From JANOYY01 sp043720395 (GTDB lineage: Bacteria; Actinomycetota; Acidimicrobiia; Acidimicrobiales; JANYDT01): a stretch of 64,000 nucleotides of DNA. The position numbers were made by a program, and so were the translations under genes. The notes below the pieces were generated by a model. It was not told the DNA's origin and did no database searches. It was given only the letters and a program-made list of their open reading frames with translations. This document shows positions 51,252-59,977 of the stretch, piece by piece. Location of the stretch: the NCBI GenBank assembly GCA_043720395.1, contig JAYSSR010000062.1:21320-85319 (forward strand), written 5' to 3'. Position 1 is the stretch's first letter; the number at the start of each line of letters is the position of its first letter.

Positions 51252-53960
51252 TCAGGTGTCCGCAGTCGCGTGAATCGCCTCTCGTGGCGTACCGAGGTAC
51301 GCCTCGATGACCGCAGGGTTCGCACGGATCTCCGCCGGTGTTCCGTCGCCGATGATTTCGCCGAAGTTCAACGCATACACGCGGTCGCACGTGCGAAGCA
51401 CCATGTCGACGTTGTGCTCGATCAGGAGAACGGCGACGCCGCGTTCAACGGCGAGTCGACGGATCGTTTCGCTCAGGCGGCGAGTCTGCTGGTCGTCGAG
51501 CCCAGACGCTGGCTCGTCGAGCAGCAGGACTGGTTGGCCGCCGGCGACTGCGCGAGCGACCGCGAGCATGCGACGCTGCGCGTACGACAGTTCGTGCACG
51601 TATCGATCGAGGTCGCGTTCGAGACCGAATTCGAGGATCGCGGCCCGAGCGGGTCCGCCGAGGCGCGCGCGTCCAGGGCGGAAAAGCGCTGTGACGTAGC
51701 CGAGCAGATCGCGGCCGTCGTCGGCGGCTTGAATGTTTTCCAACACCGTGAGGTCGTCGAACAGCTCAAGGGTCTGGAACGAACGGCTGAGACCAGCGCG
51801 CGCACGTCGTTCGCGCGTCCAGCCTTCGATTGGCTCGGAGTCGAGTGACACCGTGCCTTCGGCGGGTGTCACGAACCCCGTGATCGCGTCGATGGCTGTG
51901 CTCTTTCCCGCACCGTTCGGACCGATGAGTCCGACGACTTCACCCGGCCCCACGGTTACCGAGAAGTTGTTCAACGCGACCGTGCCGCCGAATCGCACGG
52001 TGACGCCCCGGACATCGAGCGTCGTGGGTCGCACCCGTGGGGCATCGGCAGGGTCGGTCCCCATCACGTCGAGCGCGGCCCGCCGTGACGGGAATCGCTG
52101 CCGCAGGCGGTCCAGCCACCAGGCGTTCTGACGTCGAACGAGAAACGCGAGCCCATCCGGATTGCGGGTGAGCATGAGCAGCAACAGGAAACCCGACGCA
52201 AGGGCGAGGTAGAGAACCGCCCGGCCTCCCAGGAACGAGAAGATCTGCTGCCCGACGCTGCCCGGCTGGAAGCCGCTTCCTACGAGCGGACCGCCGAGTG
52301 TGCCGACCCCACCCAAGACGGCGTTCTGCATGGTCACGATCGAGTTGAAGCCATCGAAGTCGCGAAAGGTGACCTGAGGCAGTCGGAACGCGATCAGGAC
52401 GCCGCCGATGCCTGCGATCATGCCTCCGAGCACGAACGCATACAGCTTGGCCCCGACGACCGAAACGCCGAGAGCGGCGGCGGCTCGCTCGTTGGTTCGC
52501 ACTGCGATGAGCCGACGCCCGACACGGCTGCGCCGCAGGTTGAGCAGACCGAGGCCGACGAGCAGGACCACGACAAGCACAAGGGTTGCGTAGCGTTCGG
52601 GATGATCGATGCTGCTCACGTGAATGCCGAAAAACGTCGGGTCGTCCACTCGGTAGCCCGCGGTTCCTCCGTTGAACTTCGAGTTCGCGAACAGCACCGA
52701 CTGCAACGAGATCGCGAAGCCGAAGGTAAGGATCGCAAGGTTCACCCCACGCGTACGGGTACCGGCAAGCCCGAGAATGACGCCGATCGGAATCGTCGCG
52801 AGCACACCGACGCCAAGCGCGGCGGGCATCGGCCAACCCTGGCGTGCGAAGAGATACGCAGCGACGAGCGCAGCCACTCCGGCGAAGCCCATCTGCGCGA
52901 GTGAGAGCTGACCGGCGAATCCGGTGACTGCCACGAAGGACATGAGGATGAGTACTGCGAGCAGCTGCACGATCACCGAGTCGAGCCACTTCGGCGAGAA
53001 CCAGAACCAGGTTACGAATTCGACGACGACCACACCGAAGATGACCAGCCCGGACGACAGGCGTCCCAGCCCGAGCCGGGGCATGCGGCCGAATCGTTCG
53101 TCCTTCCCGGCAACGGTGCGCCCACGCAGGACGAGCACGACGCCGACGAAGAGGAACGGAATTGCACTGCCCCAACCGGGCGCTGACACGTAACGGGTTA
53201 CCCACGACTGCGCGATACCGATCGCCAGACCAGCGGCTGTTGTGATCGGAAACGACGAGAACCCGCCCAGCACGGCAGCAGCGAGGAGCGGGATGATGAT
53301 GAACGCAAGGATTCCGCCGTTCAGACCCGTGATGGGGACCAACAGGATCGATGCGATTGCGGAGAGCGCGCCGCCAACCGCCCAGTTCAACGCGGCGATG
53401 CGATTCGGTGACACGCCAAGCGCAGCGGAGGCGCGTGGGTTCTCCGCCACTGCCGAGGTTGCGACGCCGAAAAGGGTGAGTCGGTACACGAGCCAGAGAA
53501 CAAACGTGAGCACCAACACGATGCCGAAGATCCACACCTTGTCAGCGCCGATCGACGAGCCGAAGATCACCACGCGGCTCACCGGCAGCGTCGACGGAAT
53601 GAGTCGCGGGTCGGGCCCGTAGATCAAGAAGGCACCCGTGGTGAGAATCACCAGGTAGGCGAGCGTCGCGATGATCTTTGCGAGATCCGACGCCGTCTGC
53701 ATCCGGGCCATCACCACGAGATGGAACGACGCGCCTGCAAACGCGGACGCAGCCATTCCTGCGATCAGGCCCAAGGCGAAGGGGAGGCCGTGGCGGACGA
53801 ACACTTCGTAGTGCACGTACGCCCCGACCATCCCCATGGCCGCTTGAGAAAAGTTGACAACCCCGGATCCGCGGTACACGAGGACCAGGCCGACGGCCGA
53901 GATGGCGTACAACCCACCGGAACCAAGTCCTAGGAGGGCAAAGCGCAGCAGGTCGGACAT
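51252..53960 (-). CDS. LivH-LivM-LivG triple-fusion branched-chain amino acid-type ABC transporter (copy 1)
   Basis: A 902-residue protein. Residues ~1-290 are LivH (GLGSGGLYAISAVGLVLVYRGSGVVNFSQAAMGM, GGFSSFPIT..), ~300-620 LivM (VTGFAGQLSLAQMGF, RTRGVNLAILTFGFAISLQS, RRLIAVRTNERAAAALGV), and ~650-902 LivG (FGGTVALNNFSVTVGPGEVVGLIGPNGAGKST, RSFQTLELFDDLTVLENI, LLLDEPASGLDDQQ, IEHNVDMVL). Normally three separate proteins. With LivK and LivF it imports a branched-chain-like solute, probably the hydrolysis products or substrate of this locus. Translated as one chain; no internal stop. Confidence 0.88.
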   Translation of the reverse strand: MSDLLRFALLGLGSGGLYAISAVGLVLVYRGSGVVNFSQAAMGMVGAYVHYEVFVRHGLPFALGLIAGMAASAFAGASFHLVVMARMQTASDLAKIIATLAYLVILTTGAFLIYGPDPRLIPSTLPVSRVVIFGSSIGADKVWIFGIVLVLTFVLWLVYRLTLFGVATSAVAENPRASAALGVSPNRIAALNWAVGGALSAIASILLVPITGLNGGILAFIIIPLLAAAVLGGFSSFPITTAAGLAIGIAQSWVTRYVSAPGWGSAIPFLFVGVVLVLRGRTVAGKDERFGRMPRLGLGRLSSGLVIFGVVVVEFVTWFWFSPKWLDSVIVQLLAVLILMSFVAVTGFAGQLSLAQMGFAGVAALVAAYLFARQGWPMPAALGVGVLATIPIGVILGLAGTRTRGVNLAILTFGFAISLQSVLFANSKFNGGTAGYRVDDPTFFGIHVSSIDHPERYATLVLVVVLLVGLGLLNLRRSRVGRRLIAVRTNERAAAALGVSVVGAKLYAFVLGGMIAGIGGVLIAFRLPQVTFRDFDGFNSIVTMQNAVLGGVGTLGGPLVGSGFQPGSVGQQIFSFLGGRAVLYLALASGFLLLLMLTRNPDGLAFLVRRQNAWWLDRLRQRFPSRRAALDVMGTDPADAPRVRPTTLDVRGVTVRFGGTVALNNFSVTVGPGEVVGLIGPNGAGKSTAIDAITGFVTPAEGTVSLDSEPIEGWTRERRARAGLSRSFQTLELFDDLTVLENIQAADDGRDLLGYVTALFRPGRARLGGPARAAILEFGLERDLDRYVHELSYAQRRMLAVARAVAGGQPVLLLDEPASGLDDQQTRRLSETIRRLAVERGVAVLLIEHNVDMVLRTCDRVYALNFGEIIGDGTPAEIRANPAVIEAYLGTPREAIHATADT

Positions 53961-54013
53961 CGATGGTCTCCGTGGGTCGCGTGTGGATCAGGTGTCGTCG
54001 GTCGTCCGGGCCC

Positions 54014-55228
54014 TTATTTCAATGCGGTCGAGAAGTCGAAGAAATCGAGCGTCTTCGTGGGGACGCCGGACTTGATCACATAGACCGCGAGCTTCGGGTT
54101 GATGAGACGCTTGAACGCTGTTGCCTTCTGACCGTCGAAGTCGAGCGGGGCGAGTGCACCTTGGAGATCAAGGCTCTTGATTGCCGAGAGAGCCGACAAC
54201 ATTGACGCAGCGTCGATCGGGCCTTTGATGGTGCTGGCTGCCTTGGCCACGCCTCGAGCTGCGGCCCAGGTGAGGGTCGCCTGCTGCGTGACGGTCGCCT
54301 TCGAGTCGACGGCGGCCAGATCGATGCGGAACTGCTTCACGAATGGTGACTGCGCATCATCGGCATTCACCTGGCTCTCGAAGATCATCATTCCCTCTGC
54401 GTTGGCTCCGAGTGCCTTGACGATCGGCGCCGGGAAGAGCGCACCGACGCCGCCCATCTTCACCTTGATGCCGCTCTGGTTGATGGCAAGCACGGCAGCC
54501 GGGACCATCGGCGGTGCGACGCTCAGCGCAATGCAGTCCGTGGCACCGAGCTTGGCGACTGCGGGTGCGAAATCCGGATTGCGGGGATCGATTGCTGCGC
54601 GAGCGACGACCGAGCCGCCGAGAGACTTCGCTCCGGCGTCGATACCGTCGACCAGAAAGTCTGTGCCCTCGAAGTTGATGACGCCGAGTGCCCGGCAACC
54701 CATCTTCATGAAGCCGACACCCATGCCGGTATAGGACCCCGTGCCATTGGCGAACGCGAACGACACCGGACTCGTCATGTCGGTCTGACCAAGGACGGGA
54801 ATGCCCTCCTTGGCAAGGATCGACTGGTCCTGGGCGAGCGGGCTGAATGCAAGGAGAACGGCGGCCACCTTCTGGGACACGGCGTCACGGGCGCAGGCTT
54901 GCGCTGCGTTGGGATCGGTCTTCGAGTCGCACGTGATGATCTTCGCGTTCGGCGTGTCCTTGAGTCCGACCTTCGCTGCGGCGATCGCTTCGCCGACCGG
55001 GAATCCAATGGCGCTGGTGAAGTCGCCAACCACCATGACCTTGAACTCACCGCCACCTGCCGGAGCAGTCGTGGGCGCCGCGGTGGCCGGCGTGGCCTTT
55101 ACCGTCGTTGTCGTCTTCTTCGTGGTCTTCTTCGTGGTCTTCTTCGCGACGGCTGACCCCGGAAGGGCAGGGAAAACGGTTGCGAGACCGACAACGACTG
55201 AGAGCACGAGCAGTTTGCGTGATTTCAT
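54014..55228 (-). CDS. LivK-type periplasmic/extracellular binding protein
   Basis: A 404-residue solute-binding protein (start at MKSRKLLVLSV with a GGGGGA box before it). Sec signal peptide to about residue 27 (ALPGSAVA), then a KKTTKKTTKKTT low-complexity linker. No lipobox Cys is present, which is unusual for a binding protein of this class in actinobacteria. The mature fold: VMVVGDFTSAIGFPVGEAIAAAKVGL, AVLLAFSPLAQDQSILAKEGIPVLGQTDMTSP, GVINFEGTDFL, IKVKMGGVGALFPAPIV. It delivers the substrate to the LivHMG/LivF transporter. Confidence 0.85.
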   Translation of the reverse strand: MKSRKLLVLSVVVGLATVFPALPGSAVAKKTTKKTTKKTTTTVKATPATAAPTTAPAGGGEFKVMVVGDFTSAIGFPVGEAIAAAKVGLKDTPNAKIITCDSKTDPNAAQACARDAVSQKVAAVLLAFSPLAQDQSILAKEGIPVLGQTDMTSPVSFAFANGTGSYTGMGVGFMKMGCRALGVINFEGTDFLVDGIDAGAKSLGGSVVARAAIDPRNPDFAPAVAKLGATDCIALSVAPPMVPAAVLAINQSGIKVKMGGVGALFPAPIVKALGANAEGMMIFESQVNADDAQSPFVKQFRIDLAAVDSKATVTQQATLTWAAARGVAKAASTIKGPIDAASMLSALSAIKSLDLQGALAPLDFDGQKATAFKRLINPKLAVYVIKSGVPTKTLDFFDFSTALK

Positions 55229-55271
55229 GAGTTCCCCCTGGGGACGTGTGGATGGGAGCGAGCTACTTGAC

Positions 55272-55284
55272 ACTTGTGACAAGT
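55272..55284. promoter_or_regulatory. short palindrome in the livK upstream region
   Basis: ACTTGT-G-ACAAGT, 6-bp perfect arms, 44 bp before the livK start. A further ACAAGT lies at 55325. It may be a second operator. Confidence 0.4.
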
Positions 55285-55338
55285 AGGCGGCACGGGTGAG
55301 CGTACGACCGCTTGCGCACGTCGACAAGTCTAGTGCGA

Positions 55339-55354
55339 TTGAACGGCGTTGACC
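55339..55354. promoter_or_regulatory. operator TTGAAC-N3-GTTGACC between livK and livF
   Basis: TTGAAC-GGC-GTTGACC matches the sites at 46670 and 59835. It lies between the divergent genes. The livF -10 is not clear (TTCAGC at 55372-55377); for livK a TAGACT -10 is at 55328-55333. Confidence 0.6.
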
Positions 55355-55414
55355 GGGTCGCGAATTTGGGGTTCAGCACTCGATTTCTCCAGCAGTTTCA
55401 GCCATGATGCGTCC

Positions 55415-56167
55415 ATGACCGACCCACACCCGCAAGAATCCAACGCTGTTCGAACCGCCGCAGGGTCGACCGTGATCGAGGCGCGAGGGGTGTCTGTTGG
55501 CTACGGCCCGATCCCCGTGCTTCGCGACGTCAGCATCAGCGTCGGCTCGGGTGAGGTCGTTGCGCTGCTCGGCGTGAACGGTGCCGGCAAAACGACGACC
55601 GTTCGCACACTGGCGGGCGAACTGCGGCCGACCAGCGGCGAGGTGTGGTTCAAGGGGCAGGCCACTACCGCACCGTTGCACAAACGTGCACAGCTCGGTC
55701 TCCGCCTGATTCCCGAAGAGCGTTCGGTGTTCATGTCGCTGTCGACGGCCGACAACCTCCGACTCGGTGGCGGCGACGCAGCCCGAGCCCTCGCGTTGTT
55801 TCCCGAGCTCGAACGTCTGCTGCGCCGCAAAGCCGGACTGCTTTCCGGCGGCGAGAAGCAGATGTTGACGCTGGCTCGGGCGCTCTCGTGCGAGCCCGAT
55901 GTCCTGCTCGTCGACGAGTTGTCCCTGGGACTTGCTCCACTGATTTTCGCTCGCCTGTTGAAGGCGGTCCGAGAAGCCGCAGATCGTGGTGCTGGCATCT
56001 TGCTGGTCGAGCAGCACATTCGTCAGGCCCTTGAGGTCGCGGACCGCGCCTACGTAATCAGCCGTGGCCAGATCGCGATGCAGGGAACGGGAGCCGAGAT
56101 GCTGGACCGCATCGACGAGATCGAGCAGACCTATCTCGCGACTACCGAATTCGAGCACGCCGACTAA
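55415..56167 (+). CDS. livF: LivF-type ABC transporter ATPase
   Basis: A 250-residue ATPase with Walker A GVNGAGKTTTVRT, Q loop region LRLIPEERSVFMSLS (short, LivF-like), signature LLSGGEKQMLTLARALS, Walker B LLVDELSLGLAPLI and the H-loop LLVEQHIRQAL. The ATG at 55415 follows MTDPHPQES. It is the second ATPase beside the LivG domains of the fusions, so each transporter would use this LivF. Confidence 0.9.
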   Translation: MTDPHPQESNAVRTAAGSTVIEARGVSVGYGPIPVLRDVSISVGSGEVVALLGVNGAGKTTTVRTLAGELRPTSGEVWFKGQATTAPLHKRAQLGLRLIPEERSVFMSLSTADNLRLGGGDAARALALFPELERLLRRKAGLLSGGEKQMLTLARALSCEPDVLLVDELSLGLAPLIFARLLKAVREAADRGAGILLVEQHIRQALEVADRAYVISRGQIAMQGTGAEMLDRIDEIEQTYLATTEFEHAD

Positions 56168-56211
56168 CCCGCGAGCGCACGCCACGGGTCCGGGTCGACG
56201 CGTTTCGTCGT

Positions 56212-58278
56212 TCAGCCCACGATGATCCGTGCCTGCCCAACGTTGGGGATTCGGCGAGAAGTCGCGGCCGGGTCGCCCTCGCGATGCGAATGAACCCGCG
56301 CGGTCACGAAGTATGTGCCAGGAACCGTGAACACGTGATCGATCGAACGCGTCAGAACCGTTACCGGCGGAGCGGGGTCGTCGTGCGTTGCGAACGCGCC
56401 AGATCCGTCGAGGTCCCATTCGAGGGAGATGATCGATCCGACACCGGGCGGAAGTTCCGCGTGCACGCTGATCGAGACCTGCTCCCCGACCGCCACCTTG
56501 GCCAGGGGCGCGCCGTTTGCTGATACGGCGACTACCGCCTGGATGCCGCCTCGCTCGGCGGCGGCCGCCGGAAGCGACACCTTCCCGTAGCGATACGTGA
56601 ACGTCGTGGCCGCTGGGGCGACGCCATCTTCGACCCAGGAAACAAGGTCTGCGAGGCTCTGCTCGATCACCGGCTGGTAATCAACGAGCCACGTATTGAC
56701 GGCACGCCCTGGGGGCGACGGCAGCATCATTGGCGGGACATGTTCGGCGTTCTGCGTCCATCGAAGGCGGAACTTCTCGGCTGCGCCGTCGGCCCCTTGT
56801 GCTTGCTCGACTGCGTTGGCATAGATGATTCCCTGCGGTGGCCACAGCGACGCGTCGTGGGTGTGATGTACCCACATCAGCTTGCCCTCGTACTGCCCCG
56901 AGTAGGCCTGACCCATAAGCGGCGACTGCAGCGGAACCGCATGTTGCGCGTGGATCGGTACACCGTCGACACGGAGGTTGTCGAACTGGAGATCATCCAT
57001 GAGGTGATGGCGAGCGAAGTAGCAGAAGGCGAGAAACCGGCGGTTGTCGACATGGACGAGGTCTCCCGCCTTCACGCCGTTGAAGCGCTGCAGATTCGCC
57101 TCTCCATGACCGTCGCAGAAGAAGACGTTGCCCTCGATCGTGGTCGCGTAGAGCTGACGACCCGCTGCCGCTCCGCTCTCCACACGGACCCCTGTCCCGA
57201 TCCGGTATCGATCCGGGACACCCTCAAGCTCTAGTGCGAAGGCCAGATCCTGTGCTCCTCGACCGCCCATGATGGTCGCCATCATGCGGATGCGTCCGAA
57301 CTCCGGCCGGTCGAACTCGTCGGTCATCAGATCCCCCGCAGTGAGGACACGCTTCACGGCGAGCTTCACGTCGATGAGATCGCCCATCACCAGGTCGGGT
57401 TGGTCATGACCGACGTAGCCGCGCTTCGTCCAGAAATTCTCAAAATACGCCGGGTCCTGCTCGGCGAGGTCGTCGGCCATCGACGCCCACAGCCACAGCT
57501 GCCCCATCGGCTGGCCGATCATGTACTCGTCGCCGCGGGGATAGCCCATGCGGTAGAGCGTTGCCAACTCTTCGCGCTCGTGCGTTGAAAGCCCGGCGAA
57601 CGGGTCGCCAGAACCTCCCGGTGCCATTGCATCGACGACCGATGAGAGGCGATCGCCGAGGAGGCGCTGCACGTTGAACATCGTTGCGAACGACATCACC
57701 TGCGCTCCGCGGATGCGGATGTTGTTGCCATGCTCGGCGATCTCCCCGCCACCCATGAACGGCAGGGCACCGTCCCACGCGTCAGGTGCGTTCTCCAGAC
57801 ACAGGGGTGAGCGTCGACCGCCGCCGCTGCCGCCGAAGACGTAGGAGTGATGCGGTCCCGCTCCGTAGACCTGAGCGGCCACGTGTTTTGAGAACCTCGC
57901 AACCTCCGCACTCGCGCGGCTGCCGTACATCGACGGGTCGTCGCCGGCGCGCGGGTCGATGTCGTCGCCGATGTGGCCTTGGTTCGACTCGACCATGTAG
58001 CCGCCGAGACGCATGCACATCGAGAAGCCCCCGATCATCTCGCCGAACGGCGTCCCGAAGAAATCCTCGGTACCGCCGTGCGCGCCGGAGAGCGGATTGA
58101 ACATTCGTCCCTCGTACCGATCGACCGGCGGAAAGTAGAAGCGAAAGCGCGTGTCGGTTCCGGTGAATCCACCGTGGACATGTCGGTGTGGTGCCGGTGT
58201 CTCGCGTTGCTCGTCGAGGTCGATGTACGGCGCGCCGAAGTAGGTGTCGGTCACGACATAGGTGCTGGTGTCGATCAT
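56212..58278 (-). CDS. tannase-like alpha/beta hydrolase with C-terminal PKD-like domain (copy 2)
   Basis: A 688-residue paralogue of the gene at 46746: MIDTSTYVVTDTYFGAPYIDLDEQRE, FGGSGGGRRSPLCLENAPDAWDGALPFMGGG with the Ser nucleophile, NVFFCDGHGEANLQRFNGVKAGDLVHVDNRRFL (parts), and the ending ISLEWDLDGSGAFA, IDHVFTVPGTYFVTARVHSHREG. It lies just after the amidase copy 2 and probably shares its transcript, since no operator is seen in the 44 bp between. The pair amidase plus esterase thus exists twice. Confidence 0.8.
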   Translation of the reverse strand: MIDTSTYVVTDTYFGAPYIDLDEQRETPAPHRHVHGGFTGTDTRFRFYFPPVDRYEGRMFNPLSGAHGGTEDFFGTPFGEMIGGFSMCMRLGGYMVESNQGHIGDDIDPRAGDDPSMYGSRASAEVARFSKHVAAQVYGAGPHHSYVFGGSGGGRRSPLCLENAPDAWDGALPFMGGGEIAEHGNNIRIRGAQVMSFATMFNVQRLLGDRLSSVVDAMAPGGSGDPFAGLSTHEREELATLYRMGYPRGDEYMIGQPMGQLWLWASMADDLAEQDPAYFENFWTKRGYVGHDQPDLVMGDLIDVKLAVKRVLTAGDLMTDEFDRPEFGRIRMMATIMGGRGAQDLAFALELEGVPDRYRIGTGVRVESGAAAGRQLYATTIEGNVFFCDGHGEANLQRFNGVKAGDLVHVDNRRFLAFCYFARHHLMDDLQFDNLRVDGVPIHAQHAVPLQSPLMGQAYSGQYEGKLMWVHHTHDASLWPPQGIIYANAVEQAQGADGAAEKFRLRWTQNAEHVPPMMLPSPPGRAVNTWLVDYQPVIEQSLADLVSWVEDGVAPAATTFTYRYGKVSLPAAAAERGGIQAVVAVSANGAPLAKVAVGEQVSISVHAELPPGVGSIISLEWDLDGSGAFATHDDPAPPVTVLTRSIDHVFTVPGTYFVTARVHSHREGDPAATSRRIPNVGQARIIVG

Positions 58279-58322
58279 TGGATTTCAAGCCTCCAAGGGC
58301 AGGGAAAGGATTTCAGCGCCCA

Positions 58323-59762
58323 TCAGCTGATGGTGGGATGTTCGTCGCGAGGGAAGGCAGCCTGGAACGCGTTTGCGACTCGAAGCACAAGGTCTTCGCG
58401 CCCATGCCAGCTGGCGATCTGCAGGCCGACCGGAAGTCCGTCGACGAAGCCACAGGGCACGGATACCGCGGGAAAGCCGAGCCAGTTGAAGATCATCGTG
58501 TGGCTGCAGTACACCGGAGCGAAGCTATTGCCGGGAAATGACGGGCCGCGGGTGGTCCAATTCGCCTCCCAGTCCTCGACGGTGTCCGACGTGCGCTGCG
58601 CCGTGACCGACAGCAGCACGTCGACGTCGGCAAAGAGGCGTCGGAAGCGTTCCCAGTTGCGCGCCCGCGATTCGGCCTGCGCGCGGTACAGCTCAGGATC
58701 GACGCTTTGCAGGGCCACGAGGTTCGTACCGACCATTGCCTCATAGGACGACGGTTCGACCGTCCAGCGGATGGTTCCGTGCTCGGCCCGGTCCTCCCAG
58801 ACTTCATCGGTGACGACGACGCTGGCACCGAGGCCGCGGAGACTCATGGCGGCCTCACGGGCGACGCTGATGATGCGGGCGCTGCCTTCTGTGGCGTAGC
58901 GGTCGGCGTGGCCGTAATTCTCGGTCCACGCCATCTTCATCCCGCCGACGCCGTCGTCGAGATGCGCGAAGACGTCGGGCGTCGGCGATTGCAGGGTGAC
59001 GTAGTCACGGCCATCGGGTCCGCCCATCACCTGCGTAAACATCGCTGCGTCGCGCACATTGCGAGCGAGCGGCCCGTAGCTTGCGGTGAGCAGCATCTTC
59101 GGGTTTTCGTAGTCAAGGTGAGGGATGAGTCCGCGGGAGGTGTGCAGGCCGACGACGCCGGAGTAGGCGGCGGGGAGTCGCGTCGAGCCGCCGCCGTCGG
59201 AGCCAATCGTGACCGGCAGCAGACGTGCCGCAGCAGATGCAGCCCCACCGGAACTCGACCAGCCCGGGACCCGCGAAACATCCCAGGGACTGCGTGCCTC
59301 AGCGTCCCAGTTGAATGGTTTGAAGACGCCTGGCGTGTTCGGGTCCATGCGTCCACCACCGCCGGCACCCATCATCGTGTTGGTTCCCACGATCACCGCT
59401 CCTGCACCTCGCAGACGTTCCACGCAGATGTCGTCGAACGATGACGTCACCATTCGCGTGCCGGGTGTGCCGTCACGGTTGCGGTCGAGCACACCGAATC
59501 CCTTGACACGGATGTGCGACTTCACCGATGTCGGGATCCCATGCAACGGGCCAAGAACGTCGCCGCGAAGCACGGCATCGTCGGCCGCCCTGGCCTGCGA
59601 TCGAGCGCCGTCCCAGTCGACCTCCTCGAACGCGTGCAGAGCTGGATTGTGCTGTTCGATGCGGCCGAGGAAGTGCTCGGTAACGTCAGCGCACGAGACC
59701 TCCTTCGCTCCCACGAGCTCCCGTATTTTCCAGGCCGGCATCCACGTGAGTTCTTCTGACAC
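58323..59762 (-). CDS. amidase (copy 2)
   Basis: A 479-residue amidase-signature enzyme. Catalytic Lys in GIPTSVKSHIRV, cis-Ser in PGWSSSGGAAS, nucleophile Ser in GSDGGGSTRLPAAYSG. GTG at 59762 is chosen because SEELTWMPAWKIRELVG aligns with the start of the first amidase; a longer ORF from 59843 begins inside the promoter. A mapped-looking promoter (TTGACC-N17-TAACGT, 59835-59812) fits this start. It ends cleanly at HPTIS, unlike copy 1. Confidence 0.88.
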   Translation of the reverse strand: MSEELTWMPAWKIRELVGAKEVSCADVTEHFLGRIEQHNPALHAFEEVDWDGARSQARAADDAVLRGDVLGPLHGIPTSVKSHIRVKGFGVLDRNRDGTPGTRMVTSSFDDICVERLRGAGAVIVGTNTMMGAGGGGRMDPNTPGVFKPFNWDAEARSPWDVSRVPGWSSSGGAASAAARLLPVTIGSDGGGSTRLPAAYSGVVGLHTSRGLIPHLDYENPKMLLTASYGPLARNVRDAAMFTQVMGGPDGRDYVTLQSPTPDVFAHLDDGVGGMKMAWTENYGHADRYATEGSARIISVAREAAMSLRGLGASVVVTDEVWEDRAEHGTIRWTVEPSSYEAMVGTNLVALQSVDPELYRAQAESRARNWERFRRLFADVDVLLSVTAQRTSDTVEDWEANWTTRGPSFPGNSFAPVYCSHTMIFNWLGFPAVSVPCGFVDGLPVGLQIASWHGREDLVLRVANAFQAAFPRDEHPTIS

Positions 59763-59811
59763 GGTGTCCTCACTTCGAAGAGTCGAACCCGCGTACCGGG
59801 CTCGACCAGGG

Positions 59812-59850
59812 ACGTTAGAGGTATCGGTCGGATCGGTCAACATTGTTCAA
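59812..59850 (-). promoter_or_regulatory. promoter with operator TTGAAC-N3-GTTGACC, minus strand
   Basis: Minus-strand TTGAAC-AAT-GTTGACC (59850-59835) includes -35 TTGACC (59840-59835); 17 bp further is -10 TAACGT (59817-59812). The inferred transcript begins about 45 bp before the amidase GTG at 59762. Confidence 0.7.
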
Positions 59851-59862
59851 CTCGGCCTAGAG

Positions 59863-59961
59863 GACGAGCCGATAGGCGAGTCCTCAATTGGACACAGCAG
59901 AATGAATCGAGCGGCGAAGCCGGTCGCCGGACATCGCCGCACCTGAGCCGCGACCTATCCG
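59863..59961 (-). ncRNA. structured intergenic element, copy B (after livHMG 2)
   Basis: Counterpart of 51144-51242. GATAGG (59871-59876) and CCTATC (59954-59959) bracket 77 bp, as in copy A; a GCGGCGA / TCGCCGC inner stem is conserved. It begins 17 bp after the second livHMG stop and ends just before the amidase promoter, so here it lies upstream of the promoter, not in the amidase leader. Confidence 0.6.
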
Positions 59962-59977
59962 CTGCGCCTCTGGAGTG

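Noticed and set aside
55104..55160. repeat-rich tract near the livK N-terminus
   Set aside because: It is explained by the KKTT-type linker codons and is part of the protein.
59835..59961. structured element as an amidase riboswitch
   Set aside because: In this copy a good promoter lies between the element and the amidase start, so the element is not in the amidase leader; a 3' UTR role fits both copies better.
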